Source of the DNA: Celeribacter baekdonensis
Lineage (GTDB): Bacteria > Pseudomonadota > Alphaproteobacteria > Rhodobacterales > Rhodobacteraceae
Assembly (NCBI RefSeq): GCF_003047105.1
Contig: NZ_CP028475.1
Location: 1,364,001 to 1,428,000 of the forward strand
DNA length: 64,000 nucleotides
Direction: 5' to 3'
Position 1 is the stretch's first letter. Each line of letters opens with the position of its first letter. Made by a program: the position numbers and the translations under genes. The notes under the pieces are model-generated. The model saw only the letters and a list, made by a program, of their open reading frames with translations. It searched no databases and was not told the origin of the DNA. Shown here piece by piece: positions 45,319 to 54,682 of the stretch.

Positions 45319-46992
45319 ATGTCCCATCCCGAAGAGCCCAAAGCCGACACCACCCCCGGCAGTAAACGCAAAGACTTCACGCCTCTCATTGATCACTCCA
45401 AAACCGGCGGGACGGGGCCTGTGCGCCGCCAAATCCCACAATATGTGAGTTTGACCGCGCCCTGTGCGGCGGCCTGTCCGGCGGGCGAAAACATCCGCGA
45501 ATGGTTGGCGCTCGCGATGGCGGGGCGTTACCGCGCCGCATGGGAGGTTCTGAGCGCAGACAACCCGATGCCTGCCGTGCATGGCCGGGTCTGTTACCAC
45601 CCCTGCGAGGGCGGTTGTAACCGCGGCGAGGTCGACACCTCGGTGTCGATCCACGCGATTGAGCGGTTTTTGGGCGATATGGCCAATGAAAACGGCTGGG
45701 CCTTCAAAGCGGTCGCCCCACCCTCCGGCAAAAAAATCCTGATCGTCGGTGCGGGCCCATCCGGCCTGTCATGTGCCTATCACCTCGCCCGCCTCGGCCA
45801 TCACGTCGAAATGCGCGAGGCCGGTCCCGTGGCGGGCGGCATGATGCATTTTGGCATTCCGGCCTACCGGATGCCCCGCGCCGAATTGGCCCGTGATGTT
45901 GCCCGGATCGAAACTCTTGGCGTCAAAATCACCCTCAACCACAAAGTCCGCGACCTGATGGCGGAAAAGGCCGAGGGCGGCTTTGATGCGGTCTATTTGG
46001 CGATTGGTGCGGGGGCCGGCAAACATGTCGATATCCCATTGAGAGAAGCGCCGAAAATCCTTGATGCGGTGACCCTGCTCTCTGATGCGTCCAAAGGCGA
46101 TGCGCCGCTTTTGGGCCGACGGGTCATCGTTTACGGCGGTGGTAACACCGCAATGGACGCGGCGCGCACGGCCAAACGGCTGGGCGCAACTGAGACCTTG
46201 ATCGTCTACCGCCGCGACCGCGCCCATATGCCCGCGCATCAATTTGAGGCCGATGAGGCGATGGCGGAAGGCATTAAAATCAAATGGTTGACCACGATCA
46301 AAGAGATCGACGGTGAGGATTTGAAAGTCGAACGGATGGAGATCGGCGCAGATGGCCGCGCCACGCCCACGGGCGAATTTGAAACACTGACGGCGGATGC
46401 GGTGGTCTTGGCCTTGGGTCAGGAAACCGACAGTACGTTTTTGAAAGACGTGCCCGGTTTGACCTTCAGTTGGAATGGCACGGTCGAGGTCGATGCTGCC
46501 CGGATGACGGGTGCAGACGGCATTTTCGCCGGGGGCGATATGGTCCCCGACCAGCAAAGCGTCACCATCGCCACGGGCCATGGCAAACTGGCCGCCCGCC
46601 ACATCAACGCATGGCTCGCGGGCACGGTTTACGTGGCTGACGAGGCCCCAGCCTTGGTCACGGGCGACATGTTGCACCTGCCAGTCTATTCCGATGTTGA
46701 TCCAAAAGAACAAGCCGCCCTCGCCACCAGCCAACGCGAAAGTTTCGACGAGGTCCTCAGTGGATTGTCGGAAAAAGAAGCCCGCTATGAGGCCTCGCGC
46801 TGTTACTCCTGCGGATCGTGTTACGAATGCGACAACTGCTTTGCCGCCTGCCCGGAAGACGCGATTGTCAAACTGGGAACAGGTTTGGGCTATGAGATCG
46901 ACCCGGAGAAATGCACCGGCTGCCAAAGCTGCTTCGATCAATGTCCCTGCCATGCGCTTGAGATGATCCCGGAGGATCTTCACCATGCTTGA
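45319..46992 (+). CDS. GltD-like NAD(P)H oxidoreductase with C-terminal 2[4Fe-4S] ferredoxin domain
   Basis: 557 aa. N-terminal Fe-S region (CAAACPAGENIREW, then CYHPCEGGC), FAD motif IVGAGPSGLSCAYHLARLG near residue 138, NAD(P) motif VYGGGNTAMDAA near 275, and a C-terminal double-cluster ferredoxin (CYECDNCFAACPEDA, then CTGCQSCFDQCP). The start at 45319 is preceded by AAGG and keeps the FNR box upstream. Overlaps nifJ by eight bases, so the proteins are made together. Likely passes electrons between NifJ and NAD(P), acting as a built-in ferredoxin:NAD(P) reductase; direction in vivo is not shown. Confidence 0.85.
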   Translation: MSHPEEPKADTTPGSKRKDFTPLIDHSKTGGTGPVRRQIPQYVSLTAPCAAACPAGENIREWLALAMAGRYRAAWEVLSADNPMPAVHGRVCYHPCEGGCNRGEVDTSVSIHAIERFLGDMANENGWAFKAVAPPSGKKILIVGAGPSGLSCAYHLARLGHHVEMREAGPVAGGMMHFGIPAYRMPRAELARDVARIETLGVKITLNHKVRDLMAEKAEGGFDAVYLAIGAGAGKHVDIPLREAPKILDAVTLLSDASKGDAPLLGRRVIVYGGGNTAMDAARTAKRLGATETLIVYRRDRAHMPAHQFEADEAMAEGIKIKWLTTIKEIDGEDLKVERMEIGADGRATPTGEFETLTADAVVLALGQETDSTFLKDVPGLTFSWNGTVEVDAARMTGADGIFAGGDMVPDQQSVTIATGHGKLAARHINAWLAGTVYVADEAPALVTGDMLHLPVYSDVDPKEQAALATSQRESFDEVLSGLSEKEARYEASRCYSCGSCYECDNCFAACPEDAIVKLGTGLGYEIDPEKCTGCQSCFDQCPCHALEMIPEDLHHA

Positions 46993-49900
46993 TCACAGCC
47001 AAAATACCGACCCAAACCGCCCTGAACAGGCCATCATGGATGGCAATGCCGCCGTGGCCCATGTCGCCTACCGCGTCAATGAGGTCTGTTCGATCTACCC
47101 GATCACGCCGTCCTCGCCGATGGCCGAGCTGGCCGACGATTGGACCGCGTTGGGGATCAAAAACATCTGGGGCGACGTGCCCGTGATCCAAGAAATGCAA
47201 TCCGAAGGCGGCGCGGCGGGCACGGTCCACGGCGCATTGCAAGCGGGGGCCTTGACCACCACCTTCACGGCCTCTCAGGGCCTGATGTTGATGTTGCCCA
47301 ATATGTTCAAAATCGCCGGAGAACTGACACCCACAGTGTTTCACGTCGCTGCGCGATCCTTGGCCACCCATGCCTTGTCGATCTTTGGCGATCATTCGGA
47401 TGTCATGGCCGCGCGCTCCACGGGCTTTGCCATGTTGGCCTCAGCCTCGGTGCAAGAGGCGCATGACATGGCGCTGATCGCCCACGCCGCGACGCTCAAA
47501 TCCCGCATTCCGTTCCTGCATTTCTTTGACGGGTTTCGCACCTCGCATGAGGTCAACACGCTCGATCTGATCCCGGACGCGCAAATCCGCATGATGATTG
47601 ACGACGATCTGGTCCGGGCGCATCGCAAACGCGCTTTGTCGCCGGAAACCCCATTCATCCGGGGCACGGCGCAAAACCCCGACGTGTTTTTCCAGGGCCG
47701 CGAAGCCTCGAACCTGTTTTACGCCGCTGTGCCTGACAGTGTTGCCGATGAGATGGCGAAACTCGGCGCGATGACCGGGCGTCCCTACAAACCGTTCGAT
47801 TACATTGGCGCGCCGGACGCCACCCGCGTGGTGATTGCCATGGGCTCGGGCGTCGATGTGATTTCGGCCACGGTGACGGATTTGGTCGCCAAGGGTGAGA
47901 AAATTGGCCTCATCACCGTGCGGCTCTACCGTCCATTTTCCGCCGCGCATTTCCTCTCGGCCTTGCCCCAAACGGTCGAAAAAATCGCCGTCCTGGACCG
48001 CTCAAAAGAAAGCGGGGCCACGGGCGAACCGCTCTATCTCGATGTGATCTCAACCCTGATGGAAGCGGTCGCCACAGGCACCCGCGCCACCCTGCCGCGC
48101 GTCATCGGCGGGCGCTATGGGTTGTCCTCCAAAGACTTCACCCCGGCCCAGGCCAAGGCGGTGTTTGACAATCTGTCGAAAGACGCGCCAAAGCCGAATT
48201 TCACCGTCGGCATCCATGACGATGTGACCTTTACCTCGCTCACGGTCGATCCCGGGTATGACATCGAAAAGGACACCATCGTGCGCGCGGTGTTTTACGG
48301 GTTGGGCGCGGATGGCACGGTCGGCGCCAACAAGAACTCGGTGAAAATCATCGCCCATGAGCCGGGCCATTTTGCCCAAGGCTATTTCGTCTATGACAGC
48401 CACAAATCCGGCGCGATCACCGAAAGCCATCTGCGCTTTGGCCCCGACCCTATCGCCGCACCTTATCTGATCGCTTCGGCCAATTTCGTCGCCTGCCATC
48501 AGTTCCATTTCCTGATGAAAATGGATGTGCTCAAACTCGCCGCCCCCGGTGCAACATTTCTGTTGAATTCGCCTTATGGGGCGGTGGCCACATGGGACCG
48601 TCTGCCGCGCTCCGTTCAGCAAACGATCATCGACAAGCGATTGAAATTCTACGTGATTGACGCCTCGGCTGCGGCCAGAGAGGTGGGTTTGGGGGCGCGC
48701 ACCAACACCATCCTTCAAACTTGTTTCTTTGCGCTTTCAAACGTCCTACCCCACGATGACGCGATTGCGAAAATCAAAGCGGCGATCGAGAAGACCTACA
48801 CCAAAAAGGGCAAACATATCGTTGATATGAACTTTGCCGCCGTCGACGGCGCGCTGGCGGGGTTGCATGAAATTGCCGTGCCGACGGAGGCCACAAGCCC
48901 GCATGAGCGCCCCGCTTTGGTGCCTCATGACGCCCCTGATTTTGTCCGCGATGTCACGGCAAAAATGATGGAGGGCATTGGCGACGACATACCGGTGTCC
49001 GCCCTGCCCGTCGATGGCACCTTTCCGTCCGGCACCGCCGCGTGGGAAAAACGCAATGTGGCTGAGGATGTGCCGGTCTGGATCGCGGACGAGTGCATCC
49101 AATGCGGCCAATGTTCCTTTGTCTGCCCCCATTCGGTTATTCGGGCGAAATATTTTGACGAAGCGCTGCTGGCAAACGCACCCTCGGGCTTTAAATCCGC
49201 ACCGATCAACACCCGCGGCTATCCCGGTGCGCAATTCGCGCTTGAGTTCTATTTGGAGGATTGCACCGGCTGTCGCCTCTGTGTCGAGGCCTGCCCGGCG
49301 GTGTCCGAGGATGACCCGAGCCACAAAGCCATCAACATGGTGATCAAGGGCGATTTACCCGAAAAAGAACGCGAAAATATTGCGTTTTTTGAAAGCCTTC
49401 CGGTCAATGACCGCTCCCGCGTCGATTTCGCCAATGTGCGCGGCGTGCAGTTTTTGGAACCGCTGTTTGAGTTCCCCGGCGCTTGTGCGGGCTGTGGCGA
49501 GACACCCTATGTCAAACTGCTGTCGCAGCTCTTTGGAGACCGTCTCATGGTGGCCAATGCCACCGGGTGTTCGTCGATTTATGGCGGCAACCTGCCGGTC
49601 ACGCCTTGGACCAAGAACGCCGAGGGGCGTGGTCCGGCTTGGGCCAACTCGCTCTTTGAAGACAACGCCGAATTTGGCCTTGGTTTCCGCTTGGCGGTCG
49701 ACAAACAGACCGACGTAGCCCGCGCGCTTTTGGCGGACATGGCACCGGAGTTGGGTCAGGATTTGGTCGACGCCATCCTCACCGCGCCACAGGTCCGCGA
49801 AAGTGAAATCCGCACCCAACGCGAACGGGTGGCGGCGCTGCGCGTCAAACTCCTGAACCGGCCAAAAACGTCAGAGGTCGAGCACCTGTTGTCGCTTTCT

Positions 49901-50602
49901 GACCATCTCGTCAAACGCGCCATCTGGCTGGTTGGTGGCGATGGTTGGGCCTATGACATCGGCTATGGCGGCCTTGATCACGTGCTTGCAAGCGGGCGCA
50001 ACGTCAACATTCTGGTGATGGACACCGAAGTCTATTCCAACACCGGCGGGCAGGCCTCAAAGGCCACACCACTGGGCGCGATCGCCAAATTCGCCGCCGC
50101 AGGCAAACGCACCAACCGCAAAGACATGGCGCTGCAAGCCATCGCTTATGGCAATGTCTACGTGGCGCAGGTTGCCTTGGGCGCGAACCCGCAACACACC
50201 CTGCGTGCCTTCCGCGAAGCTGAGGCGTGGGACGGGCCGTCAATCATTCTCGCCTATTCCCATTGCATCGCCCATGGGATCGACATGTCGAAAGGCATGG
50301 ATCAACAGGCGAAAGCGGTGAAATCCGGCTATTGGCCACTGTTGCGCTATGATCCGGCGCTGCATGGCTCGGGCGAACCGCCCTTCCGTCTCGACAGCCC
50401 GCGCCCGAGCCTGGCCTTCAAAGACTATGCTTACGGCGAATTGCGGTATCGCGCCCTGACCCAATCGCGGCCAGAAGAGGCGGCAGAGCTTTTGGCCCAA
50501 GCGCAACAAGGCATCGTGGAGAAATACCGCACCTATGAGGAATTCGCCGAGATGGAAAAAGGCCCGGACCCAAGCCGGGTGATGGGCACGGGGTCGTTTT
50601 GA
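46985..50602 (+). CDS. nifJ: Pyruvate:ferredoxin (flavodoxin) oxidoreductase
   Basis: 1205 aa, the single-chain PFOR length. Domain order: pyrimidine-binding domain (YPITPSSPMAELADDW near 37), transketolase-C-like and gamma domains (GLGADGTVGANKNSVKI near 441), double [4Fe-4S] ferredoxin (CIQCGQCSFVCP near 704, CTGCRLCVEACP near 760), and C-terminal TPP domain (GDGWAYDIGYGGLDHVL, then SNTGGQASKATPLG near 1020). Oxidises pyruvate to acetyl-CoA and CO2 while reducing ferredoxin/flavodoxin, or the reverse. Unusual company in an otherwise aerobic-looking genome; coupled to the GltD-like gene and behind an FNR-type box. Confidence 0.95.
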   Translation: MLDHSQNTDPNRPEQAIMDGNAAVAHVAYRVNEVCSIYPITPSSPMAELADDWTALGIKNIWGDVPVIQEMQSEGGAAGTVHGALQAGALTTTFTASQGLMLMLPNMFKIAGELTPTVFHVAARSLATHALSIFGDHSDVMAARSTGFAMLASASVQEAHDMALIAHAATLKSRIPFLHFFDGFRTSHEVNTLDLIPDAQIRMMIDDDLVRAHRKRALSPETPFIRGTAQNPDVFFQGREASNLFYAAVPDSVADEMAKLGAMTGRPYKPFDYIGAPDATRVVIAMGSGVDVISATVTDLVAKGEKIGLITVRLYRPFSAAHFLSALPQTVEKIAVLDRSKESGATGEPLYLDVISTLMEAVATGTRATLPRVIGGRYGLSSKDFTPAQAKAVFDNLSKDAPKPNFTVGIHDDVTFTSLTVDPGYDIEKDTIVRAVFYGLGADGTVGANKNSVKIIAHEPGHFAQGYFVYDSHKSGAITESHLRFGPDPIAAPYLIASANFVACHQFHFLMKMDVLKLAAPGATFLLNSPYGAVATWDRLPRSVQQTIIDKRLKFYVIDASAAAREVGLGARTNTILQTCFFALSNVLPHDDAIAKIKAAIEKTYTKKGKHIVDMNFAAVDGALAGLHEIAVPTEATSPHERPALVPHDAPDFVRDVTAKMMEGIGDDIPVSALPVDGTFPSGTAAWEKRNVAEDVPVWIADECIQCGQCSFVCPHSVIRAKYFDEALLANAPSGFKSAPINTRGYPGAQFALEFYLEDCTGCRLCVEACPAVSEDDPSHKAINMVIKGDLPEKERENIAFFESLPVNDRSRVDFANVRGVQFLEPLFEFPGACAGCGETPYVKLLSQLFGDRLMVANATGCSSIYGGNLPVTPWTKNAEGRGPAWANSLFEDNAEFGLGFRLAVDKQTDVARALLADMAPELGQDLVDAILTAPQVRESEIRTQRERVAALRVKLLNRPKTSEVEHLLSLSDHLVKRAIWLVGGDGWAYDIGYGGLDHVLASGRNVNILVMDTEVYSNTGGQASKATPLGAIAKFAAAGKRTNRKDMALQAIAYGNVYVAQVALGANPQHTLRAFREAEAWDGPSIILAYSHCIAHGIDMSKGMDQQAKAVKSGYWPLLRYDPALHGSGEPPFRLDSPRPSLAFKDYAYGELRYRALTQSRPEEAAELLAQAQQGIVEKYRTYEEFAEMEKGPDPSRVMGTGSF

Positions 50603-50632
50603 CCAAAGCCTTTGCGGTTTAGAGTGACCGTC

Positions 50633-50660
50633 ACCTCATCCGGTGCGGATCGGATGAGGT
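50633..50660 (+). terminator. Hairpin downstream of nifJ
   Basis: ACCTCATCCG / CGGATGAGGT, ten perfect pairs with an eight-base loop, 31 bases after the nifJ stop. No T-run follows, so it is terminator-like only. Confidence 0.5.
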
Positions 50661-50789
50661 CCACCCACGTTTGGCAAAGTTAAAGAGAACGTGAGCCATG
50701 CCGCAAAAACTTGCGTTTTTATGGGGTTAGCTTAAGTATGGCAAAGTTGGGTCGCTGCCGCACCCCGCTGCCCCAAGGAGTCACGCATT

Positions 50790-51458
50790 ATGTTCACCCG
50801 TCGCCATTTCATTCAAACCTCCACCGCGCTGTTTTCGGCCACCGCTCTCGGGACGGTGGCCGCACCCGCCATGGCCGCAACGAAAAGCGATTGGGAGGCT
50901 TGGGATGCGCAGGTGACGCCTGCGAATTTCGATCTTGAGACCTCAAACCCATGGGGGTTGCACAGGCGGTTTCTGCCGCGCCGGGTGGAAGCCAATGCCG
51001 GTCTCACCCCGGGCAGCATCCATGTCGATGCGGTCGCGCGTTATGTTTATTTGGTCGAAGAGGGCGGCACGGCGATGCGCTATGGCGTGGCGATTGGTCG
51101 GGACGGGCTGTATCAACCCGGCACCTATACGGTCAAACGCAAGGTGAAATGGCCAACATGGACCCCGACGCCTGCGATGATCAAACGCGAGCCGGAAACC
51201 TATGCGCAATACGCCGACGGGATGGCTCCAGGCCCGCGCAATGCGCTTGGCTCACGCGCGCTCTATCTTTACGTCGGCAACCGCGACACCTATCTGCGCA
51301 TCCATGGCACGCCCTATCCGCGGTCTATCGGTTCCCGCGCCAGTTCGGGCTGTGTGCGGATGGTCATGGCCCATGTGATCGACCTCTATGATCGTGCCAA
51401 TACCGGCGTCACCGCCCATCTTTATCCGGCGGAACGGGTCGTCACAGCGCAAAGCTGA
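50790..51458 (+). CDS. L,D-transpeptidase (YkuD family)
   Basis: 222 aa. Export signal with twin arginines (TRRHFIQTSTALFSATALGTVAAPAMA). YkuD catalytic domain in the C-terminal half with the His motif YLRIHGTPYPRSIG and the catalytic Cys in RASSGCVRM. Such enzymes form 3-3 peptidoglycan crosslinks or attach lipoproteins to peptidoglycan. Length and motif order fit the ErfK/YbiS-YcbB small class. Stands alone between nifJ and a convergent lipoprotein gene. Confidence 0.93.
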   Translation: MFTRRHFIQTSTALFSATALGTVAAPAMAATKSDWEAWDAQVTPANFDLETSNPWGLHRRFLPRRVEANAGLTPGSIHVDAVARYVYLVEEGGTAMRYGVAIGRDGLYQPGTYTVKRKVKWPTWTPTPAMIKREPETYAQYADGMAPGPRNALGSRALYLYVGNRDTYLRIHGTPYPRSIGSRASSGCVRMVMAHVIDLYDRANTGVTAHLYPAERVVTAQS

Positions 51459-51475
51459 TACGACCCGCGCTCACA

Positions 51476-51757
51476 TCACATCGCCGTCAGTTGCGGTTCT
51501 TGCTGCTGCGCGCAAATCACATTCCCACGCGGGGTGCGCAGTGGCAACATCGTCGTCTCGACCGGACCAACATGTTGATACCAAAAGCACCCATCTTCGG
51601 GGTTCAACTGAACCGCATTGAGGTTTTGATCTGGTGCGGCCAGTTGAAGGACCCCCTCGGGCACCTCTGTCATAAAGCCCTCCGGCGTGACCTGTGCCAT
51701 CGGGTCCGCGCAGCCCGCCAAAGCCATCAACCCCACCAATACAAGACCATATTTCAT
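51476..51757 (-). CDS. Small lipoprotein, unknown function
   Basis: 93 aa. Lipoprotein signal MKYGLVLVGLMALAGC with cleavage before the Cys; the mature part is short, with CFWYQHVGPVETTMLPLRTPRGNVIC containing two further cysteines that could pair. AAAGGAAAT lies upstream; ATG 51757 gives better spacing than ATG 51763. The long frame upstream of these starts has no coding character. Convergent with the transpeptidase gene (17-base gap). Family not recognised. Confidence 0.75.
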   Translation of the reverse strand: MKYGLVLVGLMALAGCADPMAQVTPEGFMTEVPEGVLQLAAPDQNLNAVQLNPEDGCFWYQHVGPVETTMLPLRTPRGNVICAQQQEPQLTAM

Positions 51758-51888
51758 CGACATATTTCCTTTGCGTAAGTCATCGCCTGCCATCATTTGC
51801 CTCCCCTTTAGGCGTTTCCCGCCCAGCTGTCCCGCAAAAAGACGCTCCACGTCTGGTGATGCAAGGCCGAAAGTCTCAAACAACCGCG

Positions 51889-52851
51889 TCAGTTCACAGG
51901 CGTGATCAACACCTCTCCGGCAAAAAACGCCGCCAAATTCGCGCATTGCGCCATCGACATGTCGCGACGGGTTTCGACGGTGGATGAGGCCTGATGCGGT
52001 TGCAACAGCACGTTGTCCATCGCGATCAACCGCGCATCGACATGCGGTTCGTTGTAAAACACATCCAACCCGGCACCGGCGATTTTGCCCTGTTGCAACG
52101 CCTCGATCAGCGCCTCTTCGTCAAGACATGTGCCACGCGCGATGTTGATCACCACACCCTGCGGCCCCAGCGCCTCAATGGCCGCGCGCGAGACGTAACC
52201 GCGCGTGCTCTCGCCGCCAACCACGGCAACCACAAGCCAATCGACCGCCACGGCCAAATCCACGACATCGGCGTGATAGGTCCAACCCGGTGTGTCTTTT
52301 TCGCCCCGTGAAGAATAATGAATATCCATATTGAACGCCGCCAAACGGTCGGCAATGGCGCGGCCAATCCGGCCCATACCAGCGATGCCGACCTTGGCCC
52401 CGGACATTTTGCGATTGAGCGGCAATTCACGCCCCAAAGCCCATGTGCCATTGCGCACCCAAGCGTCGCCTTGGGGGATTTGGCGCGCCCAGCCCAACAT
52501 CATCGCAACCGCCAGATCTGCCACATCTTCGTTCAACACATCCGGCGTGTTCGTCACCGTGATGCCGCGTGCGCTGGCCGCCGCCACGTCGATCGCATCA
52601 TAGCCGACGCCAAATTGCGCGATAAGTTTGAGATTGGGGAACAGGTCCATTTGCGCGCCATCAATCGCCCGATGTCCCTTGTTGGCAATGGCTTTGATTG
52701 ATGCACGCTGATCCACAGGCAAGGCCGCGCGCGCCTCTTTCGTCCCGGCGCGCAGCGCAGGGGCCACGGCCTCGATCCGCGCGATTTCATCCGGGGAAAA
52801 ACTGTCGGAGGCGATGAGGATCACAGGATCAGACAGGCGAGGATCAGACAT
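51889..52851 (-). CDS. D-isomer-specific 2-hydroxyacid dehydrogenase
   Basis: 320 aa. NAD(P)-binding motif KVGIAGMGRIGRAIADRL near residue 150 and the catalytic set Arg (NIARGTCLDEEAL), Glu (DVFYNEPHVD) and His (LQPHQASSTVETR). Members reduce glyoxylate, hydroxypyruvate or longer 2-oxoacids; the glyoxylate/hydroxypyruvate reductase branch is closest by feel. AAGGA precedes the ATG at 52851. Monocistronic. Confidence 0.9.
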   Translation of the reverse strand: MSDPRLSDPVILIASDSFSPDEIARIEAVAPALRAGTKEARAALPVDQRASIKAIANKGHRAIDGAQMDLFPNLKLIAQFGVGYDAIDVAAASARGITVTNTPDVLNEDVADLAVAMMLGWARQIPQGDAWVRNGTWALGRELPLNRKMSGAKVGIAGMGRIGRAIADRLAAFNMDIHYSSRGEKDTPGWTYHADVVDLAVAVDWLVVAVVGGESTRGYVSRAAIEALGPQGVVINIARGTCLDEEALIEALQQGKIAGAGLDVFYNEPHVDARLIAMDNVLLQPHQASSTVETRRDMSMAQCANLAAFFAGEVLITPVN

Positions 52852-53076
52852 GAGGCGGGTCCTTTTCAAACGTGAGAGCAATTGCGGCACGCGGCCTTGC
52901 GGACTGTGTCATTTGATCCCGGCGAGGAAAAGCGCAAATTGCCCAATGCCCCCCTGCGCAGGTCTGAACCGCACACGCCCGCACGCTGTGCTGTTTTGCG
53001 CGCCCCTTCGCGCTGGCCCGCCGCATGATCGCACACAGGCGCGAAAAAACGGTTGGAACGGTCACAAACCCGCCGT

Positions 53077-53096
53077 GATTTGTTCGAGGTCAAATC
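53077..53096. promoter_or_regulatory. FNR-like dyad upstream of the Mrp-Nuo-like cluster
   Basis: GATTTG-N8-CAAATC with the core TTGTT-CGAG-GTCAA, one base off the FnrL consensus in the left half. Centre ~185 bases before the MrpE start. Weaker than the box before nifJ. Confidence 0.4.
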
Positions 53097-53120
53097 AGAA
53101 TGTGTGAATGCATGTTCTAA

Positions 53121-53246
53121 ACACCCCAAGACCGCGCGACATCCCTCCCCGGTATGGCCCATTTTCGCAACCTTGATTTGCAAGACCCATTGAGCACGCG
53201 TTTCACGCAGATCAGGGACAAACGCGCGCAGACACCCCAAGACCGC
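53121..53246. repeat. Direct repeat ACACCCCAAGACCGC (two copies)
   Basis: Identical 15-base units at 53121-53135 and 53232-53246, 111 bases apart, both upstream of MrpE. May be binding sites for a regulator or a local duplication. Confidence 0.45.
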
Positions 53247-53271
53247 CCACCTCGCAAGGAGGCCAGATGAC

Positions 53272-53826
53272 ATGAGCGACCAAAGCACACCGCCCCCAAC
53301 GCAAGGCCTGAAAGCGCCGCCCTTCGCACGCAATGCACCACAAATTTCTCTACGCCTGTTCGCAACGCTCATGTTGTTTTGGCTCTTGCTCAACGGCTCG
53401 ATCAGTCCCGCAACCCTGATCACCGGCGTGATCGTCGCCGCCATCATCGCGCTGTTTTTTGGCTCAAGCCTGTCGTTTCTCTCCGGTCTGCGTCTGACCC
53501 CAGCCGCCTTTTTGGCAAGTGTCGGATTTATCGGCTTTTTCCTCAAAGAACTCATCAAAGCCAACCTGATTTTGGCCAAGCTGGTGCTGACGCCTGCGCT
53601 GCCCATTTCCCCCGCCATCGTCAAGGTCCGAACCACGCTGACCGATCCGGTCGGGCGGCTTTTATTGGCCAATGCCATCACCCTAACCCCCGGCACGCTG
53701 ACCTGCGACATCCAAGGTGAGTGGCTTTATATCCATTGGGTCGTCGCCCCCACCACAGACCCCGACACGGCCACAAAGGCCATCGTCTCGGGCTTCGAGA
53801 ACTACTTGGAGGTGATGTATGGCTGA
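53272..53826 (+). CDS. MrpE/MnhE-like subunit (MbhA-like)
   Basis: 184 aa. After a ~22-residue polar N-terminus come two to three membrane segments and the conserved E-subunit core VRTTLTDPVGRLLLANAITLTPGTLTCDI, then a cytoplasmic tail. AAGGAGG lies ten bases before the ATG. First gene of a run in which every gene overlaps or abuts the next, in the order of archaeal MBH/MBX clusters (A-B-C-D-E/F-G-H-M-J-K-L-N). Part of the Mrp-type sodium/proton module. Confidence 0.93.
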   Translation: MSDQSTPPPTQGLKAPPFARNAPQISLRLFATLMLFWLLLNGSISPATLITGVIVAAIIALFFGSSLSFLSGLRLTPAAFLASVGFIGFFLKELIKANLILAKLVLTPALPISPAIVKVRTTLTDPVGRLLLANAITLTPGTLTCDIQGEWLYIHWVVAPTTDPDTATKAIVSGFENYLEVMYG

Positions 53827-54085
53827 GCTGATTTTATTTGTGGCGGCGGGCTTTGTTTTGCTGGCTTTTGTGTTGGCTGCGCTGCGGTTCATCAAGGGTC
53901 CACGCGGCACCGACCGAGTCGTGGCTTTTGACGGTTTGACCATCATATCGGTCACCGCGATTGTGTTGATCGCGCTGATCACTGACCGCAAAATTTACCT
54001 CGATGTGGCGCTGGTCTATGCGCTTTTGTCCTTCCTCGGCGTCCTCATCGCAGCCCGGTATTTAGAAGGGGGCGATCATGACTGA
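53819..54085 (+). CDS. MrpF/MnhF-like subunit (MbhB-like)
   Basis: 88 aa, three membrane helices with the family motif IKGPRGTDRVVAFDGLT between the first two. Overlaps mrpE-like by eight bases and the next gene by eight. Small structural subunit of the Mrp module. Confidence 0.93.
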   Translation: MAELILFVAAGFVLLAFVLAALRFIKGPRGTDRVVAFDGLTIISVTAIVLIALITDRKIYLDVALVYALLSFLGVLIAARYLEGGDHD

Positions 54086-54431
54086 ACTCTCTGGTTTGAT
54101 GGATATGTTCGGCGCCTTGACCATATTGGGCGGCGCTGTGTTTTTGGCCTTGGGTGGGCTTGGCCTCTGGCGCATGCCCGATGTTTACAACCGCATCCAA
54201 GCGGGCACCAAAGCCACCACATTGGGCACGCTTTTGGTCCTGATCGGTGTGGCGTTGATCGCGCCGTCGTGGAGCGTCAAACTGGTGTTGATCATGTTGT
54301 TTTTAATGTTCACCAGCCCGCTTTCCTCGCAAGTTTTGGCCCGCGCTGCCCATCGCGCTGGCGTGCCACTTTCGGACAAAACCAAAGCCGACGCCCTCGC
54401 AGACGCAGTAAATGTGGAGGATGTGGCATGA
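54078..54431 (+). CDS. MrpG/MnhG-like subunit (MbhC-like)
   Basis: 117 aa, three membrane helices with the conserved MPDVYNRIQAGTKATTLGTLLVLIG segment and SPLSSQVLARAAHRAG, followed by a soluble tail. Overlaps both neighbours by four to eight bases. Third subunit of the Mrp module. Confidence 0.93.
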   Translation: MTELSGLMDMFGALTILGGAVFLALGGLGLWRMPDVYNRIQAGTKATTLGTLLVLIGVALIAPSWSVKLVLIMLFLMFTSPLSSQVLARAAHRAGVPLSDKTKADALADAVNVEDVA

Positions 54432-54682
54432 CTGTCTTGCTCGCCATACTGGCCATCATTTTGGCGCTCGCCGCATTGGTCGCCGCCCTCATATCTGTCC
54501 TCACCCGCTCGACCGTCACCGCCGTTTTGGCGGCGGGTCTTGTGTCCCTTATGTCCTCGGTGTTGTTCCTCGTACTGGCCGCACCCGATGTGGCGATGAC
54601 CGAGGCCGCCATCGGGTCCGGCCTCACCACATTCCTGTTTTTCTTTGTCCTTGGACGTATCCGCAGGGAGGGCAAATCATGA
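54428..54682 (+). CDS. MbhD-like (DUF4040) subunit
   Basis: 84 aa, three membrane helices and the typical APDVAMTEAAIGSGLTTFLFFFVL end. In canonical Mrp this domain is the C-terminal part of MrpA; in MBH/MBX it is a separate gene as here. The start (ATGA overlap with mrpG-like) is at 54428. Confidence 0.92.
   Translation: MTVLLAILAIILALAALVAALISVLTRSTVTAVLAAGLVSLMSSVLFLVLAAPDVAMTEAAIGSGLTTFLFFFVLGRIRREGKS

Larger units (their letters stand above)
52852..53271. other. Intergenic region upstream of the Mrp-Nuo-like cluster
   Basis: 420 bases without a supported gene. Contains a degenerate FNR-like dyad (53077-53096), two copies of ACACCCCAAGACCGC (53121-53135 and 53232-53246), and the MrpE ribosome binding site AAGGAGG. 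The promoter of the 12-gene cluster should be here. Confidence 0.5.
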
